NCBI GenBank assembly: GCA_965247225.1 | Contig: CBDFGT010000010.1 | Span: 4,462 to 68,461 of the forward strand | Direction: 5' to 3' | DNA: 64,000 nucleotides | From: CBDFGT01 sp965247225 | GTDB taxonomy: Bacteria > Pseudomonadota > Alphaproteobacteria > Rhizobiales > Rhizobiaceae | Shown: in pieces, positions 16,948 through 25,828 of the stretch | Layout: every line of letters starts with the position of its first letter | Numbering within the stretch: the first letter of the stretch is position 1 | The notes under the pieces: model-generated | Seen by the model: only the letters and a program-made list of their open reading frames with translations | Told to the model about the DNA's origin: nothing | The model's database searches: none | Translations under genes and position numbers: made by a program

Positions 16948-18363
16948 TCAGGTGCGTGTGCCGCCCACGGTCACCTGGTCCATGCGCAAATGCGGCTGGC
17001 CGACACCGACGGGCACACTCTGCCCCGCCTTGCCGCACATGCCGATACCGGTATCCAGCTTCATGTCATTGCCGACCATGGAAATCCGCTGCATGGATTC
17101 AGGGCCATTGCCGATCAGCATGGCACCTTTCACCGGGGCACCGATTTTGCCATTCTCGATCAGATAGGCTTCGGTGCAGCCGAACACGAATTTTCCGGAT
17201 GTGATATCCACCTGGCCGCCGCCGAAAGACACGGCATAAAGACCGTTTTTCACGGACGCGATAATCTCTTCCGGCGTCTTGTCTCCGCCCAGCATATAAG
17301 TGTTGGTCATGCGCGGCATCGGCTGGTGTGCATAGGACTGGCGACGACCGTTGCCGGTTGGTGCAACGCCCATCAGGCGGGCGTTCTGGCGATCCTGCAT
17401 ATAGCCTGTCAGCCTGCCGTCATCAATCAGCACATTATAGCCCGACGGCGTGCCTTCATCATCCACGCTCAGCGAGCCGCGCCGCCCTTCCATCGTGCCG
17501 TCATCAACAACGGTCACACCCCTGGCAGCCACCATCTGGCCCATAAGGCCCGCAAAGGCGGATGTTTTCTTGCGGTTGAAATCGCCTTCCAGCCCGTGGC
17601 CGACGGCTTCATGCAGCATCACGCCCGGCCAGCCGGAGGACAGAACCAAATCCATGGTGCCGGCGGGGGCCTCTATGGCCTCCAGATTGACAAGGGCCTG
17701 GCGAAGCGCCTCGTCTGCGCCCTTCTGCCAGCTTGTGGTTTCCAGAAATTCACCAAAGCCGCGTCGCCCGCCAAAGCCGAACGAGCCGCTTTCCTGACGG
17801 TCGCCGGAGCCAGCCACAACCGAAATGTTCACCCGGGTCATCGGACGGATATCGCGCACCAGATGACCGTCGGCACGCAAAATTTCCACCACCTGCCAGC
17901 CGGCAGAAATATTGGCCGTCACCTGCCGCACCTTGCTGTCTTTTCCCCGGATATAGGCATCAATCGACTGGAGAATGCCGACCTTTTCCTCAAATGTCGG
18001 AGAGCCGATCGGATTTTCGTCCCCGTAAAGCTTTGTGTTGGTGCGGGCAGGGGCCGCCGTATAGGTTCCGCTGTAGCCGCGGGTCACGGCTGAGACGGCA
18101 TCGGCAGCGCGCCTGAGTGCACCTTGCGACAGGTCACCCGCATGCGCAAATCCTGTGGCCTCACCGGCAACGGAGCGCAGGCCGAAGCCCTGCTCGGTAT
18201 TGAAACTGCCCCCTTTCAGGCGGCCATTGTCAAAGGTCAGCGATTCAGCCTGTGCATGCTCGATGAAAAGCTCGCCGTCATCAGAATTTTTGAGCGCATC
18301 GGCCACAATAGCGCGGATTGTGGCCTCGTCGCAGTCAAACAGGCTTGAAAGATCGGTATTCAT
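16948..18363 (-). CDS. tldD: Metalloprotease TldD
   Basis: The 471-residue TldD/PmbA family protein has zinc-binding HEAVGH at 251-256, within MLHEAVGHGLEGDFNRK. The conserved MPRMTNTYM and GGGQVDITSG blocks follow. TldD with TldE degrades unfolded peptides and matures some microcins or modified peptides; no tldE/pmbA is in the window. I start at ATG 18363 (MNTDLSSLFD, a common family start); in-frame starts at 18378 and 18423 are possible. tldD next to the cta operon is a familiar Rhizobiales arrangement. Confidence 0.93.
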   Translation of the reverse strand: MNTDLSSLFDCDEATIRAIVADALKNSDDGELFIEHAQAESLTFDNGRLKGGSFNTEQGFGLRSVAGEATGFAHAGDLSQGALRRAADAVSAVTRGYSGTYTAAPARTNTKLYGDENPIGSPTFEEKVGILQSIDAYIRGKDSKVRQVTANISAGWQVVEILRADGHLVRDIRPMTRVNISVVAGSGDRQESGSFGFGGRRGFGEFLETTSWQKGADEALRQALVNLEAIEAPAGTMDLVLSSGWPGVMLHEAVGHGLEGDFNRKKTSAFAGLMGQMVAARGVTVVDDGTMEGRRGSLSVDDEGTPSGYNVLIDDGRLTGYMQDRQNARLMGVAPTGNGRRQSYAHQPMPRMTNTYMLGGDKTPEEIIASVKNGLYAVSFGGGQVDITSGKFVFGCTEAYLIENGKIGAPVKGAMLIGNGPESMQRISMVGNDMKLDTGIGMCGKAGQSVPVGVGQPHLRMDQVTVGGTRT

Positions 18364-18468
18364 GGCAGGTTTTCCCATGTTTGAAACGGAACCCTGTAGG
18401 TAATCGCCGCCACCTTCAGGCACAAGGGGCCGCTTTGGATGTGTATGGCGACCGTGAAAAGCATCGGT

Positions 18469-19008
18469 TCATGGCAGGGCGTCGTATCCTTCGCCAAAGC
18501 CTTTCAGGTCAACCGGAATGCCGATACCTTCCTCCGGTGTCTGGAAAACGATGAATGTGGCAGTGGCACCGGCCCGCAAGGTTTTCAAGAGCGCTTCTTC
18601 CAGCACAACTTCGGCATAGCAGCCATCTGCAAAACAGCGCACGAAATAGGCGCGGCCAATGTCCTTGTTGTCCACATTCAGCCCCAGGCCATTCGGCAGC
18701 AACACGCCTAGCGGTGCCAGGACGCGCAGGATCCTGGACTTGCGGTCGGCTGTTTTCAGGATCACCACAGACAGGCCCACTTCCGGACGGTCTTCGGCAA
18801 TCACATTCTGCATCATGGCGCACTGTTCTTCCTTGGCACCGGCCGGGCGGTCGCAGACAATCGACCATGCACCATGTGTGGACTTCACAGTTCCGGGCTG
18901 CTGGGCTGCCATCGCCCTGTCGCCGCTTGCACACAGGCCGAAACCGTAAGAAGCAGCGAGAATTGCCGCTGGAATGACGGAAAACCGCCTGGCAGAGAAC
19001 ATGCCCAT
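18469..19008 (-). CDS. Invasion-associated locus B (IalB) family protein
   Basis: The 179-residue protein has a signal peptide (about residues 1-34) and the IalB fold, with HGAWSIVCDRP, CAMMQNV and the cysteine-bearing CFADGCYAEVVLEE. IalB homologues are periplasmic or outer membrane proteins best known from Bartonella, where they aid erythrocyte invasion. In free-living Rhizobiales they are widespread and of unknown role, so the name should not be read as virulence. The start ATG 19008 follows GAGAGGG. It shares direction with tldD downstream. Confidence 0.87.
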   Translation of the reverse strand: MGMFSARRFSVIPAAILAASYGFGLCASGDRAMAAQQPGTVKSTHGAWSIVCDRPAGAKEEQCAMMQNVIAEDRPEVGLSVVILKTADRKSRILRVLAPLGVLLPNGLGLNVDNKDIGRAYFVRCFADGCYAEVVLEEALLKTLRAGATATFIVFQTPEEGIGIPVDLKGFGEGYDALP

Positions 19009-19391
19009 GTAAACCCTCTCAACTGCGAATCATTGTTTGCATTCTTGAAGCGATGGATCGGAAAATGGAAGAGCAAGTCCCGGATTTCGTGTGCTGCAAA
19101 CCACAGTTTCAGCCAACCACGGCAAATTTGGGACGGGTGACGTCCTTGCGCGACAAAACAATTCTTGACAATTCCTGGTGCCCCGCACCCTCGTGATTGC
19201 AGGGCGTCTGTCAGGAAAACAGGGTATGCGCCGCAAACAAAGGCAGCAGGAAAGCTTTTGAAAGACTGTGAAAAGCCGTGCACTTGCGTCTTTGCGCAAA
19301 AATGCCGCATCAACAACGGTGGACAGGTGTTGCAGCCACTGGAAATCTGTGGTTTTAAACGCTAATCATAGCAAGGATTCTGTGCTATTGT
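19009..19391. other. Intergenic region between IalB gene and ctaC
   Basis: Some 380 bp separate the divergent IalB and ctaC genes. I see no reading frame with family features and no RNA gene. The ctaC-proximal end holds the FNR/FixK box annotated separately. The rest should contain the IalB promoter. Confidence 0.5.
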
Positions 19392-19405
19392 TTGATCGAG
19401 ATCAA
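19392..19405 (+). promoter_or_regulatory. FNR/FixK box upstream of ctaC
   Basis: TTGATCGAGATCAA is a perfect match to the FNR/FixK consensus TTGAT-N4-ATCAA. It lies 38 bp upstream of the ctaC start, with a CTATTG just before it that could be a -10. At such a position a bound FnrL/FixK would more likely repress, fitting an oxygen-respiring aa3 oxidase switched off at low oxygen. The match is visible; the sign of regulation is inferred. Confidence 0.75.
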
Positions 19406-19442
19406 ATTAAGGCGCGAAACAGGCATCGGGGAGATTACGTAC

Positions 19443-20321
19443 GTGAGAAACAAAGTCTATGCAGGTCTGGCGACGCTTGCCTGTCTGCTGTCCGCATCGT
19501 CCGCATTTGCGGACCAGCCGGTTGCGTGGGGCCATGAGTTCCAGCCACCCGCGACTGCGATCATGCAGCAGATCGAGTGGTTCAATGTGTATACATTGTG
19601 GTTCATCATTCCCATAACGCTGTTTGTCCTTGCCCTGCTGGTTTTTGTTGTTGTCAAGTTCCGTGCCTCAGCCAATCCTGTTCCCTCAAGGGTGAGCCAC
19701 AACACAGCCATCGAGGTCGTGTGGACCATCGCTCCTGTCATTATCCTTCTGGCCATCGCCATTCCGTCATTCCAGCTTCTGACGGCGCAGTACACGCCCG
19801 GCGAAGAGCCTGCGCTGACGGTGAAGGCATCGGGCAACCAGTGGTACTGGTCCTACGAATACCAGCAGGAAACCCCTTTGAGCTTTGATTCCCTGATGCT
19901 GGCAGAGGCGGATCGCGCCAAGGCCGGCAAGGAAGACAAGGCGGCCTATCCGCGCCTTCTGGCCGTGGACAACGAGATGGTTGTTCCTGTGAACAAGACC
20001 GTTCGTGTCCTGGTGACCGGCAATGACGTGATCCACGCATTTGCCATGCCGGCTTTCGGCATCAAGATCGATGCTGTGCCGGGTCGTATAAATGAGACCT
20101 GGTTCAGGGCGACGCGCGAGGGCCTGTATTACGGCCAGTGTTCGGAGCTTTGCGGCAAGGATCATGCCTTCATGCCGATCGCGATCCGCGTGGTCAGCCA
20201 GGAAAATTATGACAAGTGGCTGAGTGCTGCAGCAACCAGTCTGGGTGATGCAAACAAGGCACTGATGGCAAAGGTTGACAGTCCCGCGACTGTTGATATT
20301 GCCAGGAACACCGCACAATAA
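19443..20321 (+). CDS. ctaC: Cytochrome c oxidase subunit II (aa3 type)
   Basis: The 292-residue protein has a signal peptide (about 1-24), two membrane helices (about 52-75 and 95-117) and a C-terminal CuA cupredoxin domain. CuA ligands are present in YYGQCSELCGKDHAFMP (C233, C237, H241) and the upstream VIHAFAMP; QWYWSYEY is the aromatic electron-entry patch. It accepts electrons from cytochrome c in the periplasm. The start is GTG 19443, preceded by GGGGAG. It heads the cta operon. Confidence 0.96.
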   Translation: MRNKVYAGLATLACLLSASSAFADQPVAWGHEFQPPATAIMQQIEWFNVYTLWFIIPITLFVLALLVFVVVKFRASANPVPSRVSHNTAIEVVWTIAPVIILLAIAIPSFQLLTAQYTPGEEPALTVKASGNQWYWSYEYQQETPLSFDSLMLAEADRAKAGKEDKAAYPRLLAVDNEMVVPVNKTVRVLVTGNDVIHAFAMPAFGIKIDAVPGRINETWFRATREGLYYGQCSELCGKDHAFMPIAIRVVSQENYDKWLSAAATSLGDANKALMAKVDSPATVDIARNTAQ

Positions 20322-20341
20322 GTACCGGGGAGCACCGAACC

Positions 20342-22006
20342 ATGGCAGGATATTCCGCCCACGATCACGCGCATGACGATCACGGTCATGAGGATCACGC
20401 ACACAAGCCAGCCGGTTTCTTTACCCGCTGGTTCTTTTCCACCAACCACAAGGATATCGGCACCCTCTACCTGATCTTTGCCATCATGGCCGGTATCGTT
20501 GGCGGTGCCCTCTCGGTTGCCATGCGCATGGAGCTGCAGGAGCCGGGCATCCAGATCTTCCATGGTCTGGCAGCCATGATGTACGGTTCTGCAGATCAGG
20601 CAGGCCAGCTCTATAACGTCTTTACCACGGCCCACGCCCTCATCATGATCTTCTTCATGGTCATGCCCGCGCTGATTGGCGGTTTTGCCAACTGGATGAT
20701 CCCGATCATGATCGGCGCTCCCGACATGGCCTTCCCCCGCCTCAACAATATTTCCTTCTGGCTCATTGTTCCGGCCTTCCTGTTGCTGATCATGTCCATG
20801 TTTGTGGATGGCCCTGCCGGTTCATACGGTGTGGGTGGCGGCTGGACACTGTATCCGCCGCTTTCGACCTCCGGAACACCCGGTCCTGCCGTGGATCTGG
20901 CCATTCTGGCGCTGCATATTGCCGGTGCCTCGTCGATTCTCGGTGCCATCAACTTCATCACCACCATCCTCAACATGCGTGCGCCCGGCATGACGCTGCA
21001 CAAGATGCCGCTGTTTGCGTGGTCGGTGCTGATCACCGCCTTCCTGCTGCTCCTGTCCCTGCCGGTTCTGGCCGGTGGCATCACCATGCTTCTGACAGAC
21101 CGCAATTTCGGCACGTCTTTCTTCGCGCCGGATGCGGGTGGTGATCCGATCCTGTTCCAGCACCTGTTCTGGTTCTTCGGCCATCCGGAAGTCTACATTC
21201 TGATCCTGCCCGGGTTCGGCATTATCAGCCACATCATTTCCACCTTCTCGCGCAAGCCGGTCTTCGGGTATCTCGGCATGGCCTATGCCATGGTTGCCAT
21301 CGGTGCCGTCGGCTTCATCGTCTGGGCGCACCACATGTATACAACCGGTCTGTCGCTGCAGACCCAGCGTTACTTCGTGTTTGCCACCATGGTGATCGCG
21401 GTTCCGACAGGTGTGAAGATCTTCTCGTGGATTGCCACAATGTGGGGCGGTTCCATCACCTTCCGCACACCGATGATCTGGGCGATCGGCTTTATCTTCC
21501 TGTTCACCGTCGGGGGTGTGACAGGCGTGCAGCTGGCCAATGCCGGTCTCGACCGTTCCATGCAGGACACCTATTACGTCGTGGCCCATTTCCACTACGT
21601 TCTCTCGCTCGGTGCCGTGTTTGCAATCTTTGCCGCCTGGTATTACTGGTTCCCGAAAATGACCGGTTACATGTACAGTGAATGGATTGGCAACCTGCAT
21701 TTCTGGGTGATGTTCATCGGTGTGAACATGGTGTTCTTCCCGCAGCATTTCCTGGGCCTGCAGGGCATGCCGCGCCGTTATATCGACTATCCGGATGCTT
21801 TCGCCGGGTGGAACATGGTGTCATCCTACGGTTCCTACATTTCGGCCGTTGCCGTTGTGATCTTCCTGGTCGGTGTGTTCGAGGCCTTTGCCCGCAAGCG
21901 CGTCGCCGGTGACAATCCCTGGGGTGTCGGTGCCGATACGCTGGAATGGACACTGTCGTCTCCGCCGCCCCATCACCAGTGGGAACAGCTGCCACGCATC
22001 CGGTAA
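20342..22006 (+). CDS. ctaD: Cytochrome c oxidase subunit I (aa3 type)
   Basis: The 554-residue polytopic protein carries haem a, haem a3 and CuB. HPEVYILILPGFGIISH holds the CuB histidine and the cross-linked tyrosine, WAHHMYTTG the CuB pair, and HFHYVLS the haem ligands. The N-terminus has a histidine-rich tail (HDHAHDDHGHEDHAH, about residues 7-21), seen in some rhizobial homologues and possibly copper binding. It starts 20 bp after ctaC behind GGGGAGC. Confidence 0.97.
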   Translation: MAGYSAHDHAHDDHGHEDHAHKPAGFFTRWFFSTNHKDIGTLYLIFAIMAGIVGGALSVAMRMELQEPGIQIFHGLAAMMYGSADQAGQLYNVFTTAHALIMIFFMVMPALIGGFANWMIPIMIGAPDMAFPRLNNISFWLIVPAFLLLIMSMFVDGPAGSYGVGGGWTLYPPLSTSGTPGPAVDLAILALHIAGASSILGAINFITTILNMRAPGMTLHKMPLFAWSVLITAFLLLLSLPVLAGGITMLLTDRNFGTSFFAPDAGGDPILFQHLFWFFGHPEVYILILPGFGIISHIISTFSRKPVFGYLGMAYAMVAIGAVGFIVWAHHMYTTGLSLQTQRYFVFATMVIAVPTGVKIFSWIATMWGGSITFRTPMIWAIGFIFLFTVGGVTGVQLANAGLDRSMQDTYYVVAHFHYVLSLGAVFAIFAAWYYWFPKMTGYMYSEWIGNLHFWVMFIGVNMVFFPQHFLGLQGMPRRYIDYPDAFAGWNMVSSYGSYISAVAVVIFLVGVFEAFARKRVAGDNPWGVGADTLEWTLSSPPPHHQWEQLPRIR

Positions 22007-22025
22007 ATGGCAGCCCGACATCCGG

Positions 22026-22046
22026 AAGCCGCCTGCGGGCGGCTTT
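22026..22046 (+). terminator. Hairpin between ctaD and ctaB
   Basis: AAGCCGCC (22026-22033) pairs with GGCGGCTT (22038-22045) around TGCG, followed by only TTTC. It is 19 bp after the ctaD stop and about 160 bp before ctaB. The short U run suggests an attenuator or mRNA-stabilising hairpin that lowers expression of the assembly genes relative to ctaCD, rather than a full terminator. Confidence 0.5.
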
Positions 22047-22204
22047 CACCCTGTGATGCATGTCATGCTGGCATGTGTTGCAGTTTTGCGAAAAAAAATA
22101 TGAAAAAACAATAGCTTGAAGCCTGGTATGTGAATCTGGAAGATCGCGGCAGGCTTCAGGCAATCTCGCAGCCAATCTGGCAGGCGTTGTGTAAGGTCAA
22201 GTTT

Positions 22205-23158
22205 ATGGCAATGATTGAAAATATAGCTCCCGTGGACGAGCAGGCCGGTTTCCGCCTGTCGGAAGCCACTGCACGTGATTATTTTGATCTGCTGAAACCC
22301 CGCGTGATGTCGCTGGTCATCTTTACCGCCTTTGCCGGTCTTGTTCTGGCACCTGGCCATCTTCATCCGGTTCTGGGCTTTATTTCCGTCCTGTGCATTG
22401 CCGTGGGTGCCGGTGCCTCCGGTGCCCTCAACATGTGGTATGATGCTGATATTGATGCTGTCATGACCCGCACCGCTTCAAGGCCCATACCGTCCGGGCG
22501 CATCCTGCCAGGCGAAGCCCTGAGTTTCGGCATAGCGCTTTCGGCTTTTGCCGTGTGCATACTGGGCCTTCTGGTCAACTGGCTGTCTGCCTTCCTGCTG
22601 GCCTTCACCATTTTCTTTTATGCCGTTGTCTACACAATGTGGCTGAAGCGCTCGACGCCGCAGAACATCGTCATCGGCGGTGCGGCGGGGGCCTTTCCGC
22701 CCATGATCGGCTGGGCCTGTGTTACCGGTTCGGTTTCCATCGACAGCATCATCCTGTTTGCCATTATCTTTTTCTGGACACCTGCGCATTTCTGGGCGCT
22801 GGCCCTGTTCAGGATGCGGGATTATGGCGCGGTCGGTGTGCCCATGCTGCCCAATGTGGCAGGGGCTGCCACAACCAAAAAGCAGATTGTCATCTATGCG
22901 GTTCTGACCGTTGTCATGTCACTGATGCCGGCGGTTCAAGGGTCTGCCAGCTATGGCTATGCGGCAGTGGCGCTTTGCCTCGGGGCTGTCTTTGTGGCGC
23001 TTTCGCTTGGCGTTCTGCGCATGCCGGAAGGCGATGAAAAAATGCTCCCGGCGAAGAAACTGTTTGGTTATTCCATCCTCTATCTCTTTGCCATTTTCTC
23101 CGCTCTCATGGCGGATCATGCTGTGGTGTCATGGCTTTCAAGCACAGGACAGGTCTGA
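22205..23158 (+). CDS. ctaB: Protoheme IX farnesyltransferase (haem O synthase)
   Basis: The 317-residue UbiA-family prenyltransferase has about nine membrane helices. NMWYDADIDAVMTRTASRP carries the aspartates that bind farnesyl diphosphate through magnesium. It makes haem O from protohaem, the first step to haem A for subunit I; ctaA is not in the window. I start at ATG 22205 (MAMIENIAP), with ATG 22211 as alternative. Its TGA overlaps the next ATG (TGATG). Confidence 0.95.
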   Translation: MAMIENIAPVDEQAGFRLSEATARDYFDLLKPRVMSLVIFTAFAGLVLAPGHLHPVLGFISVLCIAVGAGASGALNMWYDADIDAVMTRTASRPIPSGRILPGEALSFGIALSAFAVCILGLLVNWLSAFLLAFTIFFYAVVYTMWLKRSTPQNIVIGGAAGAFPPMIGWACVTGSVSIDSIILFAIIFFWTPAHFWALALFRMRDYGAVGVPMLPNVAGAATTKKQIVIYAVLTVVMSLMPAVQGSASYGYAAVALCLGAVFVALSLGVLRMPEGDEKMLPAKKLFGYSILYLFAIFSALMADHAVVSWLSSTGQV

Positions 23159-23304
23159 TGGACATGGAAAAAATCACATTGACCCCGGTTCAGTCCAGGT
23201 CGCGTCGCAACCGCAATATCGCCCTCGGTTTCCTTCTGGCGGGTCTGGTTGTTCTTTTTTATGTTGTGACACTGGTGAAATTCGCCGGTGGCATGGTGCA
23301 ATAG
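23158..23304 (+). CDS. coxF: CoxF-like small membrane protein of the cta operon
   Basis: The 48-residue frame starts MDMEKITLTPVQ. It has a basic patch (SRSRRNRN), one membrane helix (about residues 21-40) and ends VKFAGGMVQ. Its ATG shares an A with the ctaB stop (TGATG) and it ends 12 bp before ctaG. Size, topology and position between ctaB and ctaG match the short CoxF proteins of alphaproteobacterial oxidase operons, proposed to help assembly. It is easily missed because of its length. Confidence 0.8.
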   Translation: MDMEKITLTPVQSRSRRNRNIALGFLLAGLVVLFYVVTLVKFAGGMVQ

Positions 23305-23316
23305 GGAGGGCGCAAT

Positions 23317-23925
23317 TTGACCGGTCCCGGCATACGTGACATCAACAAGCAGCGTAACAACTGGGCTGTTGTCGGTGTTTGCCTGTCTTTTGTCTTCGGC
23401 ATGGTCGGCATGTCCTATGCTGCTGTGCCGCTCTATCGCCTGTTTTGCGAGGTAACCGGCTATAATGGCACAACCCGGCGTGTCGAGCAGGCTTCCAGTG
23501 TCATTCTCGACCGCAAGATCAAGATCCGTTTTGATGCCAATATTGATGCCGGGCTGAACTGGGAGTTCGAGCCGGACCAGCGCGAGATAGAAATCCGCAT
23601 CGGGGAAACGGTCATGATCAATTATCATGCTGTCAACCGCGCACAGCAGGCCACGACGGGCCAGGCGATTTTCAATGTCACGCCGCAGCAGGCCGGTGCC
23701 TATTTCAACAAGATCGAGTGTTTCTGTTTTACGGAGACGACCCTTCAGCCGGGCGAGAGACTGGAAATGCCGGTGACATTTTTCGTGGATCCGGATATGG
23801 TCAATCCGGAGGAAACCAGAAATATCAATACGATTACCCTGTCTTACCGCATGTATCCGCATGTGGCGACAAAGCCTGTTGCCGCAACAGACAGCAAGCA
23901 GGGGCAAGCTGAAAAGAAACTTTGA
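23317..23925 (+). CDS. ctaG: Cytochrome c oxidase assembly protein CtaG (Cox11)
   Basis: The 202-residue Cox11-type protein has one N-terminal membrane helix (about 16-38) and a periplasmic domain. The copper-binding IECFCF motif lies at about residues 133-138. It delivers copper to the CuB site of subunit I. The start is TTG 23317, clearly set by GGGAGGG seven bases upstream; no ATG or GTG fits the conserved N-terminus. It belongs to the ctaB-coxF-ctaG coupled block. Confidence 0.94.
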   Translation: MTGPGIRDINKQRNNWAVVGVCLSFVFGMVGMSYAAVPLYRLFCEVTGYNGTTRRVEQASSVILDRKIKIRFDANIDAGLNWEFEPDQREIEIRIGETVMINYHAVNRAQQATTGQAIFNVTPQQAGAYFNKIECFCFTETTLQPGERLEMPVTFFVDPDMVNPEETRNINTITLSYRMYPHVATKPVAATDSKQGQAEKKL

Positions 23926-23987
23926 CCAACACGCTTTTCCGGGGTAACCCGGTTGAACCGAAGACTTGAAAGCCGGGGACGACTGAC

Positions 23988-24867
23988 ATGGCCGATACAC
24001 ATCAAAAGAACCACCGATTACCACATTATCGATCCGAGCCCCTGGCCGCTGCTGGCCTCCATCGGTTCATTTGTCATGGCGATTGGCGGCGTGGGCTACA
24101 TGCGCTACCTGTCTGGTGGCACATTCCATGTTTTCGGCGTTGAAATGGCCAATCCCTGGCTGTTCTTCATTGGTCTCGCACTGGTAGTATATACAATGTT
24201 CGGCTGGTGGTCGGATACGATCAGGGAAGCGCATGAGGGCCATCATACCCGCGTCGTGTCGCTGCACCTGCGCTATGCGATGATCATGTTCATCGCATCC
24301 GAAGTCATGTTCTTCGTGGCCTGGTTCTGGGCCTTCTTCGATGCCAGCCTTTTTGTCGGTGAAACCATCAATGCCGGACGCTTTGCGGCAACCGGCGGTG
24401 TATGGCCGCCAAAGGGTATCGAGGTTCTTGATCCCTGGCACCTGCCACTTTACAACACGGTGATCCTGCTCCTGTCCGGCACCACGGTCACCTGGGCGCA
24501 CCATGCCCTGCTGCATGGCGACCGCAAGGGCCTCATCAGCGGCCTTGCCCTGACTGTTGCGCTTGGTATCCTGTTCAGCTTCGTCCAGGCCTATGAATAT
24601 GCGCATGCACCATTTGCCTTCAGGGATTCCATCTATGGTGCCACATTCTTCATGGCGACCGGTTTCCATGGCTTCCACGTTCTGGTTGGCACGATTTTCC
24701 TGCTGGTCTGCCTGTTCCGGGCCATGAAGGGCGATTTCACGCCAAGGCAGCATTTCGGCTTTGAAGCTGCTGCCTGGTACTGGCATTTCGTCGACGTGGT
24801 CTGGCTCTTCCTGTTCTTCTCCATCTATATCTGGGGCGGCTGGGGCGCACCACTGGCTGCGGGCTGA
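23988..24867 (+). CDS. ctaE: Cytochrome c oxidase subunit III, frameshift near the start
   Basis: A seven-helix subunit III of about 292 residues. The body ends at 24867 and includes HFGFEAAAWYWHFVDVVWLFLF near its C-terminus. The family start MADTHQKNH is encoded from ATG 23988, but one extra C at 24014-24015 shifts it out of frame with the following DYHIIDPSPWPL. Removing one C restores the expected protein. As read, only a TTG at 23953 could open the main frame, giving an unrelated N-terminus. No other damage is seen. It is the last cta operon gene. Confidence 0.93.
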
Positions 24868-24885
24868 ACATGACTGGATTTGGAA

Positions 24886-24911
24886 ATGGCGGCTTCAGAG
24901 CCGCCATTTTT
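24886..24911 (+). terminator. Intrinsic terminator of the cta operon
   Basis: ATGGCGGCT (24886-24894) pairs perfectly with AGCCGCCAT (24899-24907) around TCAG, followed by TTTTG. It lies 18 bp after the ctaE stop and separates the oxidase operon from the toxin-antitoxin pair. Confidence 0.85.
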
Positions 24912-24946
24912 GTATGTTGACAGCACGTATCTGGCTGGATACTTTT

Positions 24947-25258
24947 ATGGCACTTCAGTTTTCAGCGACAGCAGAATTTTCAGATTGGCTTTCAGGACTT
25001 GCGGACAGCAAGGCAAAAGCGAGAATTCTCGCAAGGATCAGGTCCGCAGAACTTGGAAATTTTGGAGATTGCAAACCGGTCGGCGACAGTGTGTGTGAGA
25101 TGAGAATACACTATGGCCCCGGCTACAGGGTCTATTACATGAGAACTGGAGATATTATCTATGTCCTTCTGGCTGGTGGGAACAAGGCCACACAGAAGGC
25201 AGATATAAAACGGGCCATTGCGCTTTCAAAGACGCTGAAAGGTGAACACAGTGCTTGA
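24947..25258 (+). CDS. RelE/HigB-type toxin (addiction module killer protein)
   Basis: The 103-residue protein contains TAEFSDWLSGLADSKAKARILARI and YGPGYRVYYM, the pattern of the Gp49/HigB-like 'addiction module killer' family of RelE-fold toxins. These act as ribosome-dependent mRNA endonucleases. ATG 24947 gives the usual start; ATG 24914 is an in-frame alternative that overlaps the cta terminator region. It overlaps the antitoxin frame, toxin first, as in HigBA systems. Confidence 0.87.
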   Translation: MALQFSATAEFSDWLSGLADSKAKARILARIRSAELGNFGDCKPVGDSVCEMRIHYGPGYRVYYMRTGDIIYVLLAGGNKATQKADIKRAIALSKTLKGEHSA

Positions 25259-25547
25259 TTTAATTCGCTTTGATCCGGTTGATTACCTGGATTCGCAAGA
25301 AACAGCTATTGCGTATTTGACTGCAGCACTGGAAGACGAAAACCCGGATGTTTTTATAGCTGCTATCGGTGATGTTGCCCGTTGGCATGGTATGACCGAC
25401 ATTTCAAATGCAACAGGTTTGGGCAGGGAAAGCCTCTATAAATCATTGCGGTCGGGTTCAAAGACGCGGTTTGAGACGATCCGGAAAGTGACAGGGTCTC
25501 TGGGCCTGAAATTGGTGATTGAACCCGTTAACAAACGGGCTTCATAA
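25251..25547 (+). CDS. HigA-type helix-turn-helix antitoxin
   Basis: The 98-residue protein has an N-terminal YLDSQETAIAYLTAALED region and a helix-turn-helix with TGLGRESLYKSLRSG, typical of 'addiction module antidote' proteins (Xre/HigA type). It would neutralise the upstream toxin and repress the operon. I chose GTG 25251 because AAAGG sits eight bases upstream; GTG 25242 is three codons earlier. Overlap with the toxin stop is 8 bp. Confidence 0.87.
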   Translation: MLDLIRFDPVDYLDSQETAIAYLTAALEDENPDVFIAAIGDVARWHGMTDISNATGLGRESLYKSLRSGSKTRFETIRKVTGSLGLKLVIEPVNKRAS

Positions 25548-25579
25548 CCAGTATCCCGGATCCGGAACAGGGACACCCC

Positions 25580-25789
25580 ATGAACATCCGCAATGAGAGC
25601 CATGCCACTGGTAGCCGCTATGTGGCAGCCCTTCCGGAAGGTACCGCAGAGATGAGTTTTTCGCGGGCATCCCCGCATCTCGTCATTATGGATCATACAT
25701 TCATGGCCGTGAACCATCCGGAGGGCAGGGGCATCGGGCAAAAGCAGGTATAGCCTTTCTGTCGCATTTCCCTCCGGCCTCGCGATAGG
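25580..25789 (+). pseudogene. Truncated GNAT (YjdJ-like) acetyltransferase remnant
   Basis: A 69-codon frame begins MNIRNESHATGSRYVAALPEG and continues with SRASPHLVIMDHTF and GRGIGQK. This resembles the N-terminal half of the short YjdJ-type GNAT family: a GGRYV-like start, an IxDHTxV strand and an RGxGIG acetyl-CoA loop. The rest of the domain, normally about 40 residues, is absent and replaced by AGIAFLSHFPPASR. I read it as a decayed gene; the family match rests on short motifs. Confidence 0.45.
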
Positions 25790-25828
25790 CTATAGATCCG
25801 GTGACGCATTCACAGAACGGACACTGCC

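Noticed and set aside
19392..19442. ctaC start at TTG 19392
   Set aside because: This TTG belongs to the FNR/FixK box. GTG 19443 has a good ribosome site and opens directly into the signal peptide.
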